In this document: piece after piece, positions 22,494-31,936 of the stretch
Position numbering within the stretch: the stretch's first letter is position 1
Layout: every line of letters starts with the position of its first letter
NCBI RefSeq assembly: GCF_010731595.1
Contig: NZ_AP022582.1
Coordinates: forward strand, 1,116,001-1,180,000
Direction of reading: 5' to 3'
From: Mycobacterium seoulense
GTDB lineage: Bacteria; Actinomycetota; Actinomycetes; Mycobacteriales; Mycobacteriaceae
DNA length: 64,000 nucleotides
Notes under the pieces: generated by a model
What the model was told of the DNA's origin: nothing
Database searches by the model: none
Seen by the model: the letters and a program-made list of their open reading frames with translations, nothing else
Translations under genes and position numbers: made by a program

Positions 22494-22850
22494 CTAATTC
22501 GCGGTGCGACGCTGGCGCTGGGTCGCGGCCAGGAAGTCGACCCAGGACACCACCTCGGAGTGCTGCCTGAGCAGGGCACGCCGCTGGCGTTCGGTCATCC
22601 CGCCCCAGACGCCCCATTCGACCCGGTTGTCGAGGGCATCGGCGCCGCACTCCAGGATTACCGGGCAGTGCCGGCAGATGGTTGCGGCTTTTCGCTGGGC
22701 GGCGCCGCGGACGAACAATCCGTCCGGGTCGCCGGTCCGACAGAGGGCTTGAGAAACCCAGTCAGCGCGATCCTCGTGCTTGACACTGCGGAGATGGTTG
22801 TGCAGTGGGCTCTCGGCGCCACTTTGTGCGGTGATTCGGGTAGCTAACAC
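22494..22850 (-). CDS. WhiB-family [4Fe-4S] regulator, WhiB4-like
   Basis: 118 aa from GTG 22850, preferred over GTG 22865 because AAGGGGGGA precedes it by about 5 nt. Four cluster cysteines C37, C59, C62 and C68 (ALCRT, ICRHCPVILEC) are followed by the GVWGGMTERQRR turn and a basic tail. The sequence from ALCRTGDPD to LLRQHSEVVSW is very close to WhiB4 as I remember it (redox sensor), so this is a WhiB4 paralogue or relocated WhiB4. The M. tuberculosis order I recall has no whiB here. Divergent from chaA. Confidence 0.85.
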   Translation of the reverse strand: MLATRITAQSGAESPLHNHLRSVKHEDRADWVSQALCRTGDPDGLFVRGAAQRKAATICRHCPVILECGADALDNRVEWGVWGGMTERQRRALLRQHSEVVSWVDFLAATQRQRRTAN

Positions 22851-22972
22851 CGCTCCCCCCTTCACTCCGGCCGCTGAGGACCGGTTTCGATATTTTCCGT
22901 GCTATCCCTCCGGCTGAGCCCGTACAAACCTGAGGCCAATGTTGCGACGGTATGAAACGCCGCCGGGCAAAC

Positions 22973-23015
22973 GTAGGGGCTTTGGTCGCAAGCATCCGGG
23001 GACTTTGGTTCATGG
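22973..23015. promoter_or_regulatory. two degenerate DosR-like boxes (speculative)
   Basis: Two sequences resemble the 20-bp DosR palindrome: GTAGGGGCTTTGGTCGCAAG (22973-22992, 13 of 20 positions) and CCGGGGACTTTGGTTCATGG (22996-23015, 12 of 20). They lie in the 264-bp gap between the divergent whiB-like and chaA genes, 23 nt apart. The match is weak and the second lacks the right half-site. Confidence 0.2.
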
Positions 23016-23114
23016 ACCTCGCGGCATCGGTGCCGGCGCGGGCCCGCGCTTCGGGATCGCGGTCGATCGGGGAGAAGTCGCCCGATCGGGCGCCGTCGAT
23101 GACAATGGCGGTCG

Positions 23115-24206
23115 ATGTTGAGACGGGTGTCGTGGACCGCGGTCGTGCCGTTGCTTGCCGTCGGCGTGCTGGCGGTGATCTGGGGCGAGCCGCTCGGGCC
23201 GGCATTGGCCGCGCTGGCGGCGGCATTTCTCATCGGCGCCGTGCTGGCCGCGGTGCATCACGCGGAGGTGGTCGCTGCCCGGGTCGGCGAGCCATTCGGG
23301 TCGCTGGTACTCGCGGCCGCGGTGACGGTGATCGAGGTGGCCCTGATCGTCGAGCTGATGGCGTCGGGAGGCAACGAGGCCGCGACGCTGGCCCGGGACA
23401 CCGTTTTCGCCGCGGTGATGATCACCACCAACGGCATAGCCGGTCTGTCGCTGCTGCTGGGTTCCCGGCGCTACGGCGTCACGCTGTTCAACGCCGAGGG
23501 CACGGGCGCCGCGCTGGCGACCCTCACCACCCTGGCGACGCTGAGCCTGGTGCTGCCCGCGTTCACGACCAGCGGCCTGGGCAAGGAGTTCTCGCCCGGA
23601 CAGCTCGCCTTCGCGGCGGTCGCCTCGCTGCTGCTCTACCTGGTCTTCGTCTTCACGCAGACGGTGCGGCACCGCGACTTCTTCCTGCCGGTCGCGCAGA
23701 AGGGCCAGAAGCGGCTGTTCGAGGACGAGAGCCATGCGGAGCCGCCGAGTCGCGGCGCGGCGCTGGGCAGCCTGGGACTGCTGCTGGTCGCCCTGCTCGC
23801 GGTGGTGGGGCTTGCCGAGGAGGAGTCGCCGGCCGTCGAGAGCGCGGTGACGGCGGCGGGATTCCCGCAGTCCTTCGTCGGCGTCGTCATCGCCTCGCTG
23901 GTGCTGCTGCCGGAAACCCTCGCTGCGGTCCGTGCGTCGCGGCAGGGCCGCATCCAGATCAGCCTGAACCTGGCCTACGGCTCGGCGCTGGCGAGCATCG
24001 GGCTGACCATCCCCGCGATCGCGCTGGCGTCGATCTGGCTGAAGGGACCGCTGGCGCTCGGCCTGGGCGCCATCCAATTGGTGCTACTGGCGCTGACCGT
24101 CGTGATCAGCATGCTGACGGTGGTGCCCGGCCGGGCCACCCGGCTGCAAGGCGAACTGCACCTGGTGCTGCTCGCCGCCTACGTGTTCCTGGCGATCAGC
24201 CCCTGA
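23115..24206 (+). CDS. chaA: ChaA-type Ca2+(Na+)/H+ antiporter
   Basis: 363 aa, about eleven membrane segments. The two inverted alpha-repeats of the cation/Ca2+ exchanger family show acidic motifs in VTVIEVALIVELMASGG and ASLVLLPETLAAVRAS, each with the membrane-embedded glutamate needed for ion exchange. ATG 23115 was used; no strong ribosome site is visible. It ends 3 bp before the convergent bcp gene. The location after hisI matches M. tuberculosis Rv1607. Confidence 0.85.
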   Translation: MLRRVSWTAVVPLLAVGVLAVIWGEPLGPALAALAAAFLIGAVLAAVHHAEVVAARVGEPFGSLVLAAAVTVIEVALIVELMASGGNEAATLARDTVFAAVMITTNGIAGLSLLLGSRRYGVTLFNAEGTGAALATLTTLATLSLVLPAFTTSGLGKEFSPGQLAFAAVASLLLYLVFVFTQTVRHRDFFLPVAQKGQKRLFEDESHAEPPSRGAALGSLGLLLVALLAVVGLAEEESPAVESAVTAAGFPQSFVGVVIASLVLLPETLAAVRASRQGRIQISLNLAYGSALASIGLTIPAIALASIWLKGPLALGLGAIQLVLLALTVVISMLTVVPGRATRLQGELHLVLLAAYVFLAISP

Positions 24207-24209
24207 CGC

Positions 24210-24665
24210 TCAGCGGGCCCGCAGGGTCTCCAGCGCCTTGTCCGCGTGGGTGTCCATGTTGAACTCGCTGGAAATCACGTCGAGCACCGTGCGATCGGTG
24301 TCGATGACGAAGGTGGTGCGCTTGACCGGTATCAGCTTGCCGAGCAGGCCGCGCTTGACGCCGAATTGCGCGGCGACGGCGCCGTCGGTGTCCGACAGCA
24401 GGGGATAGTCGAACTTCTGCATGTCGGCGAACTTGGCCTGCTTCTGCACGGGATCGGCGCTGATACCGACCCGGTTGGCGCCCACGGCGGCGAATTCCGC
24501 GGCCAGGTCCCGGAAGTGGCAGGCCTCCTTGGTGCAGCCCGGCGTCATCGCGGCGGGGTAGAAGAACAGCACCACGGGTCCGCCGGCGAGCAGGCCGCTG
24601 AGTCTGCGTGGCGTGCCCGTCTGATCGGGAAGTTCGAAGTCCGCGACGGTGTCACCAGGTTTCAT
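24210..24665 (-). CDS. bcpB: BCP-type peroxiredoxin
   Basis: 151 aa from ATG 24665 (a longer frame upstream is composition noise). Thioredoxin-fold peroxidase; the peroxidatic Cys44 in TPGCTKEAC and the resolving Cys49 five residues later define an atypical 2-Cys BCP enzyme that reduces hydroperoxides with thioredoxin. [10 protein letters not shown] and the later [13 protein letters not shown] block are typical. Divergent from trpE with a 50-bp gap. Confidence 0.92.
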   Translation of the reverse strand: MKPGDTVADFELPDQTGTPRRLSGLLAGGPVVLFFYPAAMTPGCTKEACHFRDLAAEFAAVGANRVGISADPVQKQAKFADMQKFDYPLLSDTDGAVAAQFGVKRGLLGKLIPVKRTTFVIDTDRTVLDVISSEFNMDTHADKALETLRAR

Positions 24666-24715
24666 GGTCGACACGCTACGCCCGGGCTGATCAGCCCGTC
24701 TGCGAGGATGGTTCG

Positions 24716-26254
24716 GTGCACGCCCACCTCGCCGCGACGACCTCACGAGAGGACTTCCGCCAGCTCGCAGCCGAGCACCGCGTGGTTCCGGTGACCCGTA
24801 AGGTGCTGGCCGACAGCGAGACGCCGCTGTCGGCCTACCGCAAGCTCGCCGCCAATCGCCCGGGCACCTTCCTGCTGGAATCCGCCGAGCACGGCCGATC
24901 CTGGTCGCGGTGGTCGTTCATCGGCGCGGGCGCGCCGTCGGCCCTGACCGTCCGCGACGGCGAAGCGGTCTGGCTGGGGGCGGTTCCGCAGGACGCGCCC
25001 ACCGGCGGCGACCCGCTGCACGCGCTGCGGGCCACCCTCGAGCTGCTGGCCACCGGCACCCTGCCCGGGCTGCCGCCGCTGTCCGGCGGCATGGTCGGCT
25101 TGTTCGCCTACGACATGGTGCGGCGCTTGGAACGCCTACCCGAGCTGGCCGTCGACGACCTGCACCTGCCGGACATGCTGCTGCTGCTGGCCACCGACGT
25201 GGCCGCGGTCGACCACCACGAGGGCACCATCACGCTGATCGCCAACGCGGTGAACTGGAACGGCACCGACGAGCGGGTCGACGAGGCCTACGACGACGCG
25301 GTCGCCCGCCTGGACGTGATGACCTCGGCGCTCGGCCAGCCGCTGCCGTCCACGGTCGCCACGTTCGACCGGCCCGAACCGCGGTACCGCGCGCAGCGCA
25401 CCGTCGAGGAGTACGGGAAGATCGTCGACTACCTCGTCGACCAGATCGCCGCCGGCGAGGCCTTCCAGGTCGTGCCCTCCCAGCGCTTCGAGATGGACAC
25501 CGATGTCGATCCGATCGACGTGTACCGGATGCTGCGGGTCACCAACCCGAGCCCCTACATGTACCTGCTGCATGTCCCGAACGACAGTGGGGGAACCGAC
25601 TTTTCGGTCGTCGGATCCAGCCCGGAGGCGTTGGTCACCGTCCACGACGGCTGGGCGACGACGCACCCGATCGCCGGCACCCGGTGGCGTGGGCAGACCG
25701 ACGAAGAGGATCAGCTGCTCGAGAAGGAACTGCTGGCCGACGAGAAGGAGCGGGCCGAGCACCTGATGCTGGTCGACCTGGGCCGCAACGACCTGGGCCG
25801 GGTCTGCGCGCCGGGCACCGTGCGGGTCGAGGATTACAGCCACATCGAGCGCTACAGCCACGTCATGCATTTGGTGTCGACGGTGACCGGGATGCTCGCC
25901 GAGGGCCGCACCGCCCTGGACGCGGTGACGGCCTGCTTCCCGGCCGGGACGCTGTCGGGCGCGCCGAAGGTGCGGGCCATGGAGCTGATCGAGGAGGTCG
26001 AGAAGACGCGGCGCGGCCTCTACGGCGGCGTCGTCGGCTACCTCGACTTCGCCGGCAACGCCGATTTCGCGATCGCCATCCGGACCGCGCTGATGCGCGA
26101 CGGCACCGCCTATGTGCAGGCCGGCGGCGGGGTGGTGGCCGACTCCAACGGTCCCTACGAGTACACCGAGGCTTCCAACAAGGCGCGCGCGGTGCTCAAC
26201 GCGATCGCCGCCGCCGAGACGCTGACCGCCCCCGAGGCCGACCGCCATGACTGA
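24716..26254 (+). CDS. trpE: anthranilate synthase component I
   Basis: Converts chorismate and glutamine (with TrpG, not in this window) to anthranilate. 512 aa from GTG 24716. The regulatory region has [18 protein letters not shown], which contains the family's tryptophan feedback site. The catalytic domain has [43 protein letters not shown] and [12 protein letters not shown]. Its 3' end overlaps the next gene by 8 bp. No attenuator-like leader is visible in the 50 bp before it. Confidence 0.97.
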   Translation: MHAHLAATTSREDFRQLAAEHRVVPVTRKVLADSETPLSAYRKLAANRPGTFLLESAEHGRSWSRWSFIGAGAPSALTVRDGEAVWLGAVPQDAPTGGDPLHALRATLELLATGTLPGLPPLSGGMVGLFAYDMVRRLERLPELAVDDLHLPDMLLLLATDVAAVDHHEGTITLIANAVNWNGTDERVDEAYDDAVARLDVMTSALGQPLPSTVATFDRPEPRYRAQRTVEEYGKIVDYLVDQIAAGEAFQVVPSQRFEMDTDVDPIDVYRMLRVTNPSPYMYLLHVPNDSGGTDFSVVGSSPEALVTVHDGWATTHPIAGTRWRGQTDEEDQLLEKELLADEKERAEHLMLVDLGRNDLGRVCAPGTVRVEDYSHIERYSHVMHLVSTVTGMLAEGRTALDAVTACFPAGTLSGAPKVRAMELIEEVEKTRRGLYGGVVGYLDFAGNADFAIAIRTALMRDGTAYVQAGGGVVADSNGPYEYTEASNKARAVLNAIAAAETLTAPEADRHD

Positions 26255-26936
26255 GACCCGGCCCGGCCGGCGGGCCCGGTTGGCCGTCGGGGTGGCCCAG
26301 GTGTTGCTGGTGGCATCCGCGGCGGCGCTGTGGGCGGCGTCCCGGCTGCCGTGGGTGGTGATCCGGTCGTTCGACGGGCTGGGTCCGCCGCGGGAGGTGA
26401 CGCTGTCCGGCGCGTCGTGGTCCACGGCGCTGCTGCCGTTGGCGGTGCTCATGCTGGCGACGGCCGTGGCGGCGATCGCGGTGCGCGGCTGGCCGTTGCG
26501 CGCGCTGGCCGGGTTGCTCGCGGTGGCCAGCCTGGCCGTCGGATACCTCGGTGTCAGCCTGTGGGTGCTCCCGGACGTCGCCGTGCGCGGGGCCGACCTG
26601 GCGCACGTCGCGGTGATGACGCTGGTAGGCAGCGAACGGCGCTACGTCGGCGCCGGCATCGCGGTCGGCGCGGCGGCGTGCACCCTGGTCGCGGCCATCC
26701 TGTTGCTGCGGTCGGCCGGCGATTCGGGGTCGGCGCGGCTGAGCGCGGAAAAGTACGCGGCGCCCGCGACGCGCCGCTCGAATGCCCTACGCGACGACGC
26801 CGATGGCGCGATGCTGGAGAAGCCGGAGACGCCGGAAATGTCGGAGCGGATGATCTGGGACGCGCTTGACGAGGGCAGTGATCCAACGCGGGACCCGACC
26901 GATCGGCCCCGCGACTCGGACACCGAGGGTCGGTGA
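26247..26936 (+). CDS. Trp-biosynthesis-associated membrane protein (TIGR02234 type)
   Basis: 229 aa. Four membrane segments (about 13-33, 52-72, 77-98 and 128-152) with the conserved external LPWVVI and [11 protein letters not shown] motifs, then an acidic soluble tail. It overlaps trpE by 8 bp and is followed by trpC, the standard position of this actinobacterial family (Rv1610). Function unknown; co-transcription implies a role linked to tryptophan or its precursors. Confidence 0.85.
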   Translation: MTETRPGRRARLAVGVAQVLLVASAAALWAASRLPWVVIRSFDGLGPPREVTLSGASWSTALLPLAVLMLATAVAAIAVRGWPLRALAGLLAVASLAVGYLGVSLWVLPDVAVRGADLAHVAVMTLVGSERRYVGAGIAVGAAACTLVAAILLLRSAGDSGSARLSAEKYAAPATRRSNALRDDADGAMLEKPETPEMSERMIWDALDEGSDPTRDPTDRPRDSDTEGR

Positions 26937-27049
26937 CGGGCCGCGAGCCGAGGGCCGCTACCCTTCATTCACGTCGTCGCGATCGGCTCGGGTCTGTCAG
27001 GTTGGCCGTGGGATGACGATGTGTGACAGCGTGAAGGGAAGCAACAGGC

Positions 27050-27868
27050 ATGAGTCCGGCTACCGTGCTTGACTCCATCCTCGAGGGAGTCCGGGCCGAC
27101 GTTGCCGCGCGCGAAGCCCTCATCAGCTTGTCCGAAATCAAGGCCGCCGCCGCCGCCGCGCCGCCGCCGCGTGACGTGATGGCCGCCCTGCGCGAACCCG
27201 GCATCGGCGTCATCGCCGAAGTCAAGCGCGCCAGCCCGTCGGCGGGTTCCCTGGCCACCATTGCGGATCCGGCGAAACTGGCCCGGGCGTACGAGGACGG
27301 TGGGGCCCGGATCATCAGCGTCCTGACCGAGGAGCGGCGGTTTCACGGCTCGCTCGACGACCTCGACGCGGTCCGCGCCGCGGTCTCGATACCGGTGTTG
27401 CGCAAAGACTTTGTCGTGCAGCCCTATCAGATCCACGAAGCCCGCGCGCACGGCGCCGACATGCTGCTGCTCATCGTCGCCGCGCTGGACCAGTCGGCCC
27501 TGGTGTCGATGCTGGACCGCACCGAATCACTGGGGATGACGGCCCTGGTCGAGGTGCACACCGAGCAGGAGGCCGACCGGGCGCTGAAGGCGGGGGCCAA
27601 CGTAATCGGTGTCAACGCACGCGATCTCGCCACCCTGGAGGTCGACCGGGATTGCTTCGCGCGCATCGCTCCCGGGCTGCCCAGCAACGTGATCAGGATC
27701 GCCGAGTCCGGTGTCCGTGGCACCGGGGATCTGCTGGCGTATGCCGGCGCCGGTGCGGACGCCGTGTTGGTCGGCGAGGGTCTGGTCAAAAGCGGTGACC
27801 CGCGCGCCGCGGTCGCGGACCTGGTCACCGCGGGCACCCACCCGTCCTGTCCGAAACCGTCCCGCTAG
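27050..27868 (+). CDS. trpC: indole-3-glycerol phosphate synthase
   Basis: 272 aa barrel enzyme that closes the indole ring. Catalytic Lys residues are in [12 protein letters not shown] and [13 protein letters not shown]; the Glu is in [11 protein letters not shown]; phosphate is bound by [11 protein letters not shown] 27050 has GAAGGGAAG upstream. A 113-bp gap separates it from the membrane gene, long enough for an internal promoter, although none is obvious. Confidence 0.96.
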   Translation: MSPATVLDSILEGVRADVAAREALISLSEIKAAAAAAPPPRDVMAALREPGIGVIAEVKRASPSAGSLATIADPAKLARAYEDGGARIISVLTEERRFHGSLDDLDAVRAAVSIPVLRKDFVVQPYQIHEARAHGADMLLLIVAALDQSALVSMLDRTESLGMTALVEVHTEQEADRALKAGANVIGVNARDLATLEVDRDCFARIAPGLPSNVIRIAESGVRGTGDLLAYAGAGADAVLVGEGLVKSGDPRAAVADLVTAGTHPSCPKPSR

Positions 27869-27942
27869 TCGCGACGTCACGTGAAGAGCCCCGGCGCCGA
27901 AACGTTGAACCTCATGAGCCATCCCCGCGTAGAGCCTTGGTG

Positions 27943-29205
27943 ATGGTCAACATATCCCGCCCGGACCTTCCCCTTCCGAGTGCAGCCGTCGCCGAACCCA
28001 CCCGCCACGAACCCGATGCGGGTGGCCATTTCGGCGTATACGGCGGGCGCTACGTCGCGGAGGCGTTGATGGCGGTGATCGAAGAGGTCACCGCCGCCTA
28101 CGAGAAGGAACGCATCAACCCCGATTTCCTGGACACCCTCGACGACCTGCAGGCCAACTACGCCGGCCGCCCGTCGCCGCTGTACGAGGCCACCCGGCTG
28201 TCCGGGCATGCCGGCTCGGCGCGGATCTTTCTCAAGCGAGAAGACCTGAACCACACCGGTTCTCACAAGATCAACAATGTCCTCGGTCAGGCGTTGCTGG
28301 CGAAGAGAATGGGCAAGACCCGGGTCATCGCCGAGACGGGTGCCGGCCAGCACGGCGTCGCCACGGCCACCGCGTGCGCCCTGCTCGGACTGGAGTGTGT
28401 CATCTACATGGGCGCGGTGGACACCGCGCGCCAGGCGCTCAATGTGGCGCGGATGCGGCTGCTCGGCGCCGAGGTGGTGTCTGTCCAGAGCGGCTCGAAA
28501 ACGCTCAAAGACGCCATCAACGAGGCGTTTCGCGACTGGGTTACCAACGCCGAGCGCACCTACTACTGCTTCGGCACCGCGGCGGGCCCGCATCCCTTTC
28601 CGGCGATGGTGCGCGATTTCCAGCGCATCATCGGGTTGGAGGCGCGCGTGCAGATCCAGGCCCAGGCGGGCCGGTTGCCCGACGCGGTCGTGGCCTGTGT
28701 CGGTGGTGGATCCAACGCCATCGGCATCTTCCACCCGTTCATCGACGATCCGGGGGTGCGCCTGGTCGGCTTCGAGGCGGCCGGCGACGGCGTCGAAACC
28801 GGAAGGCACGCCGCGACATTCGCCGGCGGCTCACCCGGTGCCTTTCAGGGGTCGTTCTCTTACCTGCTGCAGGACGAGGACGGGCAGACCATCGAATCGC
28901 ATTCGATCTCAGCGGGTTTGGACTATCCGGGGGTGGGCCCCGAGCACGCGTATCTGAAGGAGATCGGGCGTGCCGAATACCGGCCGATCACCGACGCCGA
29001 GGCGATGGACGCGTTCGCGCTGCTCTGCCGCACCGAGGGCATCATCCCGGCCATCGAGTCGGCGCACGCGGTGGCGGGTGCGGTCAAGCTGGGCCAGGAG
29101 ATGGGGCAGGGCGCCATCATCGTGGTGAACCTGTCGGGCCGGGGTGACAAGGACGTCGAGACGGCCGCGAAATGGTTCGGCCTGATGGGGCCCGGCGAGC
29201 GATGA
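27943..29205 (+). CDS. trpB: tryptophan synthase beta subunit
   Basis: PLP enzyme joining indole and serine. 420 aa from ATG 27943; GTG 27940 and TTG 27937 are adjacent in-frame options. The PLP lysine is in [15 protein letters not shown]; the indole-channel and phosphate sites [10 protein letters not shown] and [12 protein letters not shown] are intact; [16 protein letters not shown] is the monovalent-cation region. Stop overlaps the trpA ATG by 4 bp. Confidence 0.97.
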   Translation: MVNISRPDLPLPSAAVAEPTRHEPDAGGHFGVYGGRYVAEALMAVIEEVTAAYEKERINPDFLDTLDDLQANYAGRPSPLYEATRLSGHAGSARIFLKREDLNHTGSHKINNVLGQALLAKRMGKTRVIAETGAGQHGVATATACALLGLECVIYMGAVDTARQALNVARMRLLGAEVVSVQSGSKTLKDAINEAFRDWVTNAERTYYCFGTAAGPHPFPAMVRDFQRIIGLEARVQIQAQAGRLPDAVVACVGGGSNAIGIFHPFIDDPGVRLVGFEAAGDGVETGRHAATFAGGSPGAFQGSFSYLLQDEDGQTIESHSISAGLDYPGVGPEHAYLKEIGRAEYRPITDAEAMDAFALLCRTEGIIPAIESAHAVAGAVKLGQEMGQGAIIVVNLSGRGDKDVETAAKWFGLMGPGER

Positions 29206-30014
29206 CGGTGGAACAGAGGCAAGCCAGCAGGCTCGGACCGGTCTTCGACGCGTGCCGCAAGGAGAATCGCGCGGCGCTGATCGGCTACCTGCCCACCGGC
29301 TACCCCGACGTGCCCGTATCGGTCGACGGAATGCTGGCCCTCGTCGAATCCGGTTGCGACATCATCGAAGTCGGTGTGCCCTATTCGGATCCGGGCATGG
29401 ACGGGCCGACCATCGCCCGGGCCACCGAGGTCGCGCTGCACGGGGGAGTACGAGTCCGGGACACGCTCGCCGCCGTTGAGGCGATCGGCGCGGCCGGCGG
29501 GCGTGCGGTGGTGATGACGTACTGGAACCCGGTGCTGCGGTACGGGGTCGACGCGTTCGCGCGGGATCTCGCGTCGGCCGGAGGGCACGGCCTCATCACT
29601 CCGGACCTCATCCCCGACGAGGCCGGGCAGTGGCTGGCGGCAGCGGAGGAGCATCGGTTGGATCGCATTTTCCTGGTGGCACCGTCGTCGACGCCGCAAC
29701 GGTTGGCGATGACGGTCGAGGCATCGCGGGGATTCGTCTACGCTGCTTCCACGATGGGGGTAACCGGAGCGCGTGACGCGGTGTCGCAGGCCGCGCCCGA
29801 ACTGGTGCAACGGGTGAAGGCGGTGTCGGACATACCCGTCGGCGTCGGCCTGGGCGTGCGCTCACGCGAGCAGGCCGCGCAGATCGGCAGCTACGCCGAC
29901 GGCGTCATCGTCGGTTCGGCGCTGGTGTCGGCGCTCGGCGACGGTGGGTTGCCCGCGTTGCGGGCGCTGACCGAGGAGCTGGCCGCCGGTGTCCGGCAGA
30001 GGGCGTCCGCCTGA
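29202..30014 (+). CDS. trpA: tryptophan synthase alpha subunit
   Basis: 270 aa. Cleaves indole-3-glycerol phosphate and passes indole to TrpB. Catalytic Glu in [17 protein letters not shown] and Asp in [13 protein letters not shown] are present; phosphate site GVGLGVRS. Overlaps trpB by 4 bp and its stop shares a base with the lgt ATG, so lgt is coupled to the trp operon. Confidence 0.97.
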   Translation: MTVEQRQASRLGPVFDACRKENRAALIGYLPTGYPDVPVSVDGMLALVESGCDIIEVGVPYSDPGMDGPTIARATEVALHGGVRVRDTLAAVEAIGAAGGRAVVMTYWNPVLRYGVDAFARDLASAGGHGLITPDLIPDEAGQWLAAAEEHRLDRIFLVAPSSTPQRLAMTVEASRGFVYAASTMGVTGARDAVSQAAPELVQRVKAVSDIPVGVGLGVRSREQAAQIGSYADGVIVGSALVSALGDGGLPALRALTEELAAGVRQRASA

Positions 30015-31402
30015 TGACGATGTTGCCGGAATACTTTCCCAGTCCTCCCCAGGGTGTCTGGCACCTCGGCCCGCTGCCCATTCGCGCCTACGCGTTGTTC
30101 ATCATCACCGGCATCGTGGCGGCGCTGCTGATCGGCGACCGGCGCTGGGAGGCCCGCGGCGGGCAGCGCGGAGTCATCTATGACATCGCGCTGTGGGTAG
30201 TGCCGTTCGGACTGGTCGGCGGCCGGCTTTATCACCTGGCCACCGACTGGCGAACCTATTGGGGACCGGGCGGCGCCGGGTTGGGTGCCGCGGTGCGCAT
30301 TTGGGACGGCGGCCTGGGCATCTGGGGCGCGGTAGCCCTCGGCGGCGTCGGCGCCTGGATCGCTTGCCGGCGTCACGGCATTCCGCTGCCTGCCTTCGGC
30401 GACGCGATCGCGCCGGGAATCATTCTGGCGCAGGCCATCGGCCGGCTCGGCAACTACTTCAACCAGGAGCTCTACGGCCGGGAAACCACACTGCCGTGGG
30501 GTCTGGAGATCTTCTACCGCCGCGACCCCTCGGGATACATCGACCCCCATTCGCTGGACGGTGTCTCGACGGGGCAGGTGGCGCTCGTCGTCCAGCCGAC
30601 CTTCCTCTACGAATTGATTTGGAACGTCCTGGTTTTCGCCCTCTTGATCTACGCGGACCGACGGTTCAGGCTGGGCCACGGGCGGCTGTTCGCACTGTAT
30701 GTGGCCGCCTATTGCATCGGGCGCTTCGGCGTGGAGTTGCTGCGCGACGACACCGCCACCCACATTGCGGGCATCCGGATCAATTCGTTCACATCGACTT
30801 TCGTGTTCATCGGCGCCGTGGTGTACCTCATGGTGGCGCCCAAGGGGCGGGAGGACCCCGAGAGCCTGCGCGGCACCGGTCACGTTGCCGAGGAGGAGCC
30901 CGCGGAGGCGGTGCCGGCGGACGAGTCACCGACCGTCGTCTCGGCTGAGGCGCCGACTACGGCGGTCGCGGCGGGTGCCGGCGGAGACGACGATGAACCC
31001 GCCCCCACGCCGGCTGAGGATGAGACTCCCGAGGACGCCGAGCCCGAGACCGTCAAAGCGGAGGCCGCGGAAGAGCCCGAAGCCGAGGAGTCGGAAGCGG
31101 AACAGGCCGAGCCCGAAGCCGAGGAGTCGGAAGCGCAAGAGCCCGAAGCCGAAGCCGAGGAGCCCGAAGCGGAGGAGCCGGAAGCCGCCGAACCGGAAGC
31201 GGAGGAGCCGGAAGCCGCCGAACCGGAAGCGGACGAAGAGCCGGAAACGGAAGAGGCCGAGGAGTCGGAGGCCGAAGGCGAAGAGCCGGACGAAGACTCC
31301 GAACCGGTGCAGGAGCCCGGCGAAAACGCTTCCGCCACCGAGCCGCAGACGCAAACCCGCGGCCGGTGGAGGCTGCGAAGGAACCGGTCGTCGAACCCCT
31401 GA
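30014..31402 (+). CDS. lgt: prolipoprotein diacylglyceryl transferase with long acidic tail
   Basis: Membrane enzyme that transfers diacylglycerol from phosphatidylglycerol to the lipobox Cys of prolipoproteins. 462 aa; the catalytic membrane core (about 1-285) has seven segments, the signature IGRLGNYFNQELYGRETTLPWG and a conserved late Arg block (GRFGVELLRDD). Residues from about 290 on are a low-complexity acidic tail made of Glu-Pro-Glu-Ala type repeats that ends in a basic stretch (GRWRLRRNRSSNP). The tail is presumably cytoplasmic, extra to the family core, and encoded by recently duplicated DNA. Start ATG overlaps the trpA stop by one base. Confidence 0.93.
   Translation: MTMLPEYFPSPPQGVWHLGPLPIRAYALFIITGIVAALLIGDRRWEARGGQRGVIYDIALWVVPFGLVGGRLYHLATDWRTYWGPGGAGLGAAVRIWDGGLGIWGAVALGGVGAWIACRRHGIPLPAFGDAIAPGIILAQAIGRLGNYFNQELYGRETTLPWGLEIFYRRDPSGYIDPHSLDGVSTGQVALVVQPTFLYELIWNVLVFALLIYADRRFRLGHGRLFALYVAAYCIGRFGVELLRDDTATHIAGIRINSFTSTFVFIGAVVYLMVAPKGREDPESLRGTGHVAEEEPAEAVPADESPTVVSAEAPTTAVAAGAGGDDDEPAPTPAEDETPEDAEPETVKAEAAEEPEAEESEAEQAEPEAEESEAQEPEAEAEEPEAEEPEAAEPEAEEPEAAEPEADEEPETEEAEESEAEGEEPDEDSEPVQEPGENASATEPQTQTRGRWRLRRNRSSNP
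31171..31230 (+). repeat. exact 30-bp tandem duplication in the lgt tail
   Basis: Positions 31171-31200 are repeated without a change at 31201-31230, encoding EEPEAAEPEA-type units in frame. A second duplicated block of 25 bp (31075-31099 and 31111-31135, period 36) lies just upstream. Both periods are multiples of three, so length change keeps the frame. Confidence 0.85.
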
Positions 31403-31430
31403 TGGCCGCGCGGTCTGGCATGCTGAACAC

Positions 31431-31871
31431 GTGACGCAGCCCAACCCCGCCGGACGAGCGGTGGAACAGTGTCACGGACCGCGCCGTCGGCGCCGGTACG
31501 CCGCGGCCGGTACCGCGTTGGTGCTGGGCGGCGCACTCGGCTACGTCGGCCTGGTCGACCCGCACGACACGAATTCGCTGTATCCGCAGTGCCCCTTCAA
31601 GTTGCTCACCGGCTGGAACTGCCCGTTCTGCGGTGGTCTGCGCATGACGAACGACCTGCTGCACGGCGACCTGCTCGCCGCCATCAACGACAATGTCTTC
31701 CTGCTCGTCGGCATCCCGCTGCTGGCCGGATGGCTGCTGACGCGTCGCCGCAGCGGCAAACCGGCGCCGTCGACGCCGGTTTGGCTGACGATGGTGGTGG
31801 CCGTCATCGCATGGACGGTGCTGCGTAACCTGCCCGGCTTCCCGCTTTTTCCGGCGATTAAGAGTGGTTAG
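31431..31871 (+). CDS. DUF2752 membrane protein
   Basis: 146 aa from GTG 31431. Three hydrophobic segments; the family motif CPFKLLTGWNCPFCGGLRM follows the first, and HGDLLAAINDN precedes the second. The paired cysteines could form a disulfide or bind metal. It corresponds in position to Rv1616 between lgt and pykA. Biological role unknown. Confidence 0.82.
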   Translation: MTQPNPAGRAVEQCHGPRRRRRYAAAGTALVLGGALGYVGLVDPHDTNSLYPQCPFKLLTGWNCPFCGGLRMTNDLLHGDLLAAINDNVFLLVGIPLLAGWLLTRRRSGKPAPSTPVWLTMVVAVIAWTVLRNLPGFPLFPAIKSG

Positions 31872-31922
31872 GCGCCCAGAGCGCGAACCCCGTTCGGTCG
31901 GACCGGGCGGCCCGCACGCGAC

Positions 31923-31928
31923 TATGCT
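31923..31928 (+). promoter_or_regulatory. pykA -10, leaderless start
   Basis: TATGCT matches TAnnnT and ends 8 nt before the GTG of pykA, so the mRNA should begin at or next to the start codon. No ribosome binding site is visible, which agrees. Confidence 0.5.
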
Positions 31929-31936
31929 GTGTCGGC

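Noticed and set aside
22973..23015. Treating the two GGGACT-like sequences as firm DosR sites
   Set aside because: Only 12-13 of 20 positions match and the right half-sites are poor; kept only as a speculative feature.
26937..27049. Tryptophan attenuator or leader peptide before trpC
   Set aside because: No short ORF with consecutive Trp codons and no alternative hairpins could be identified in the 113-bp gap.
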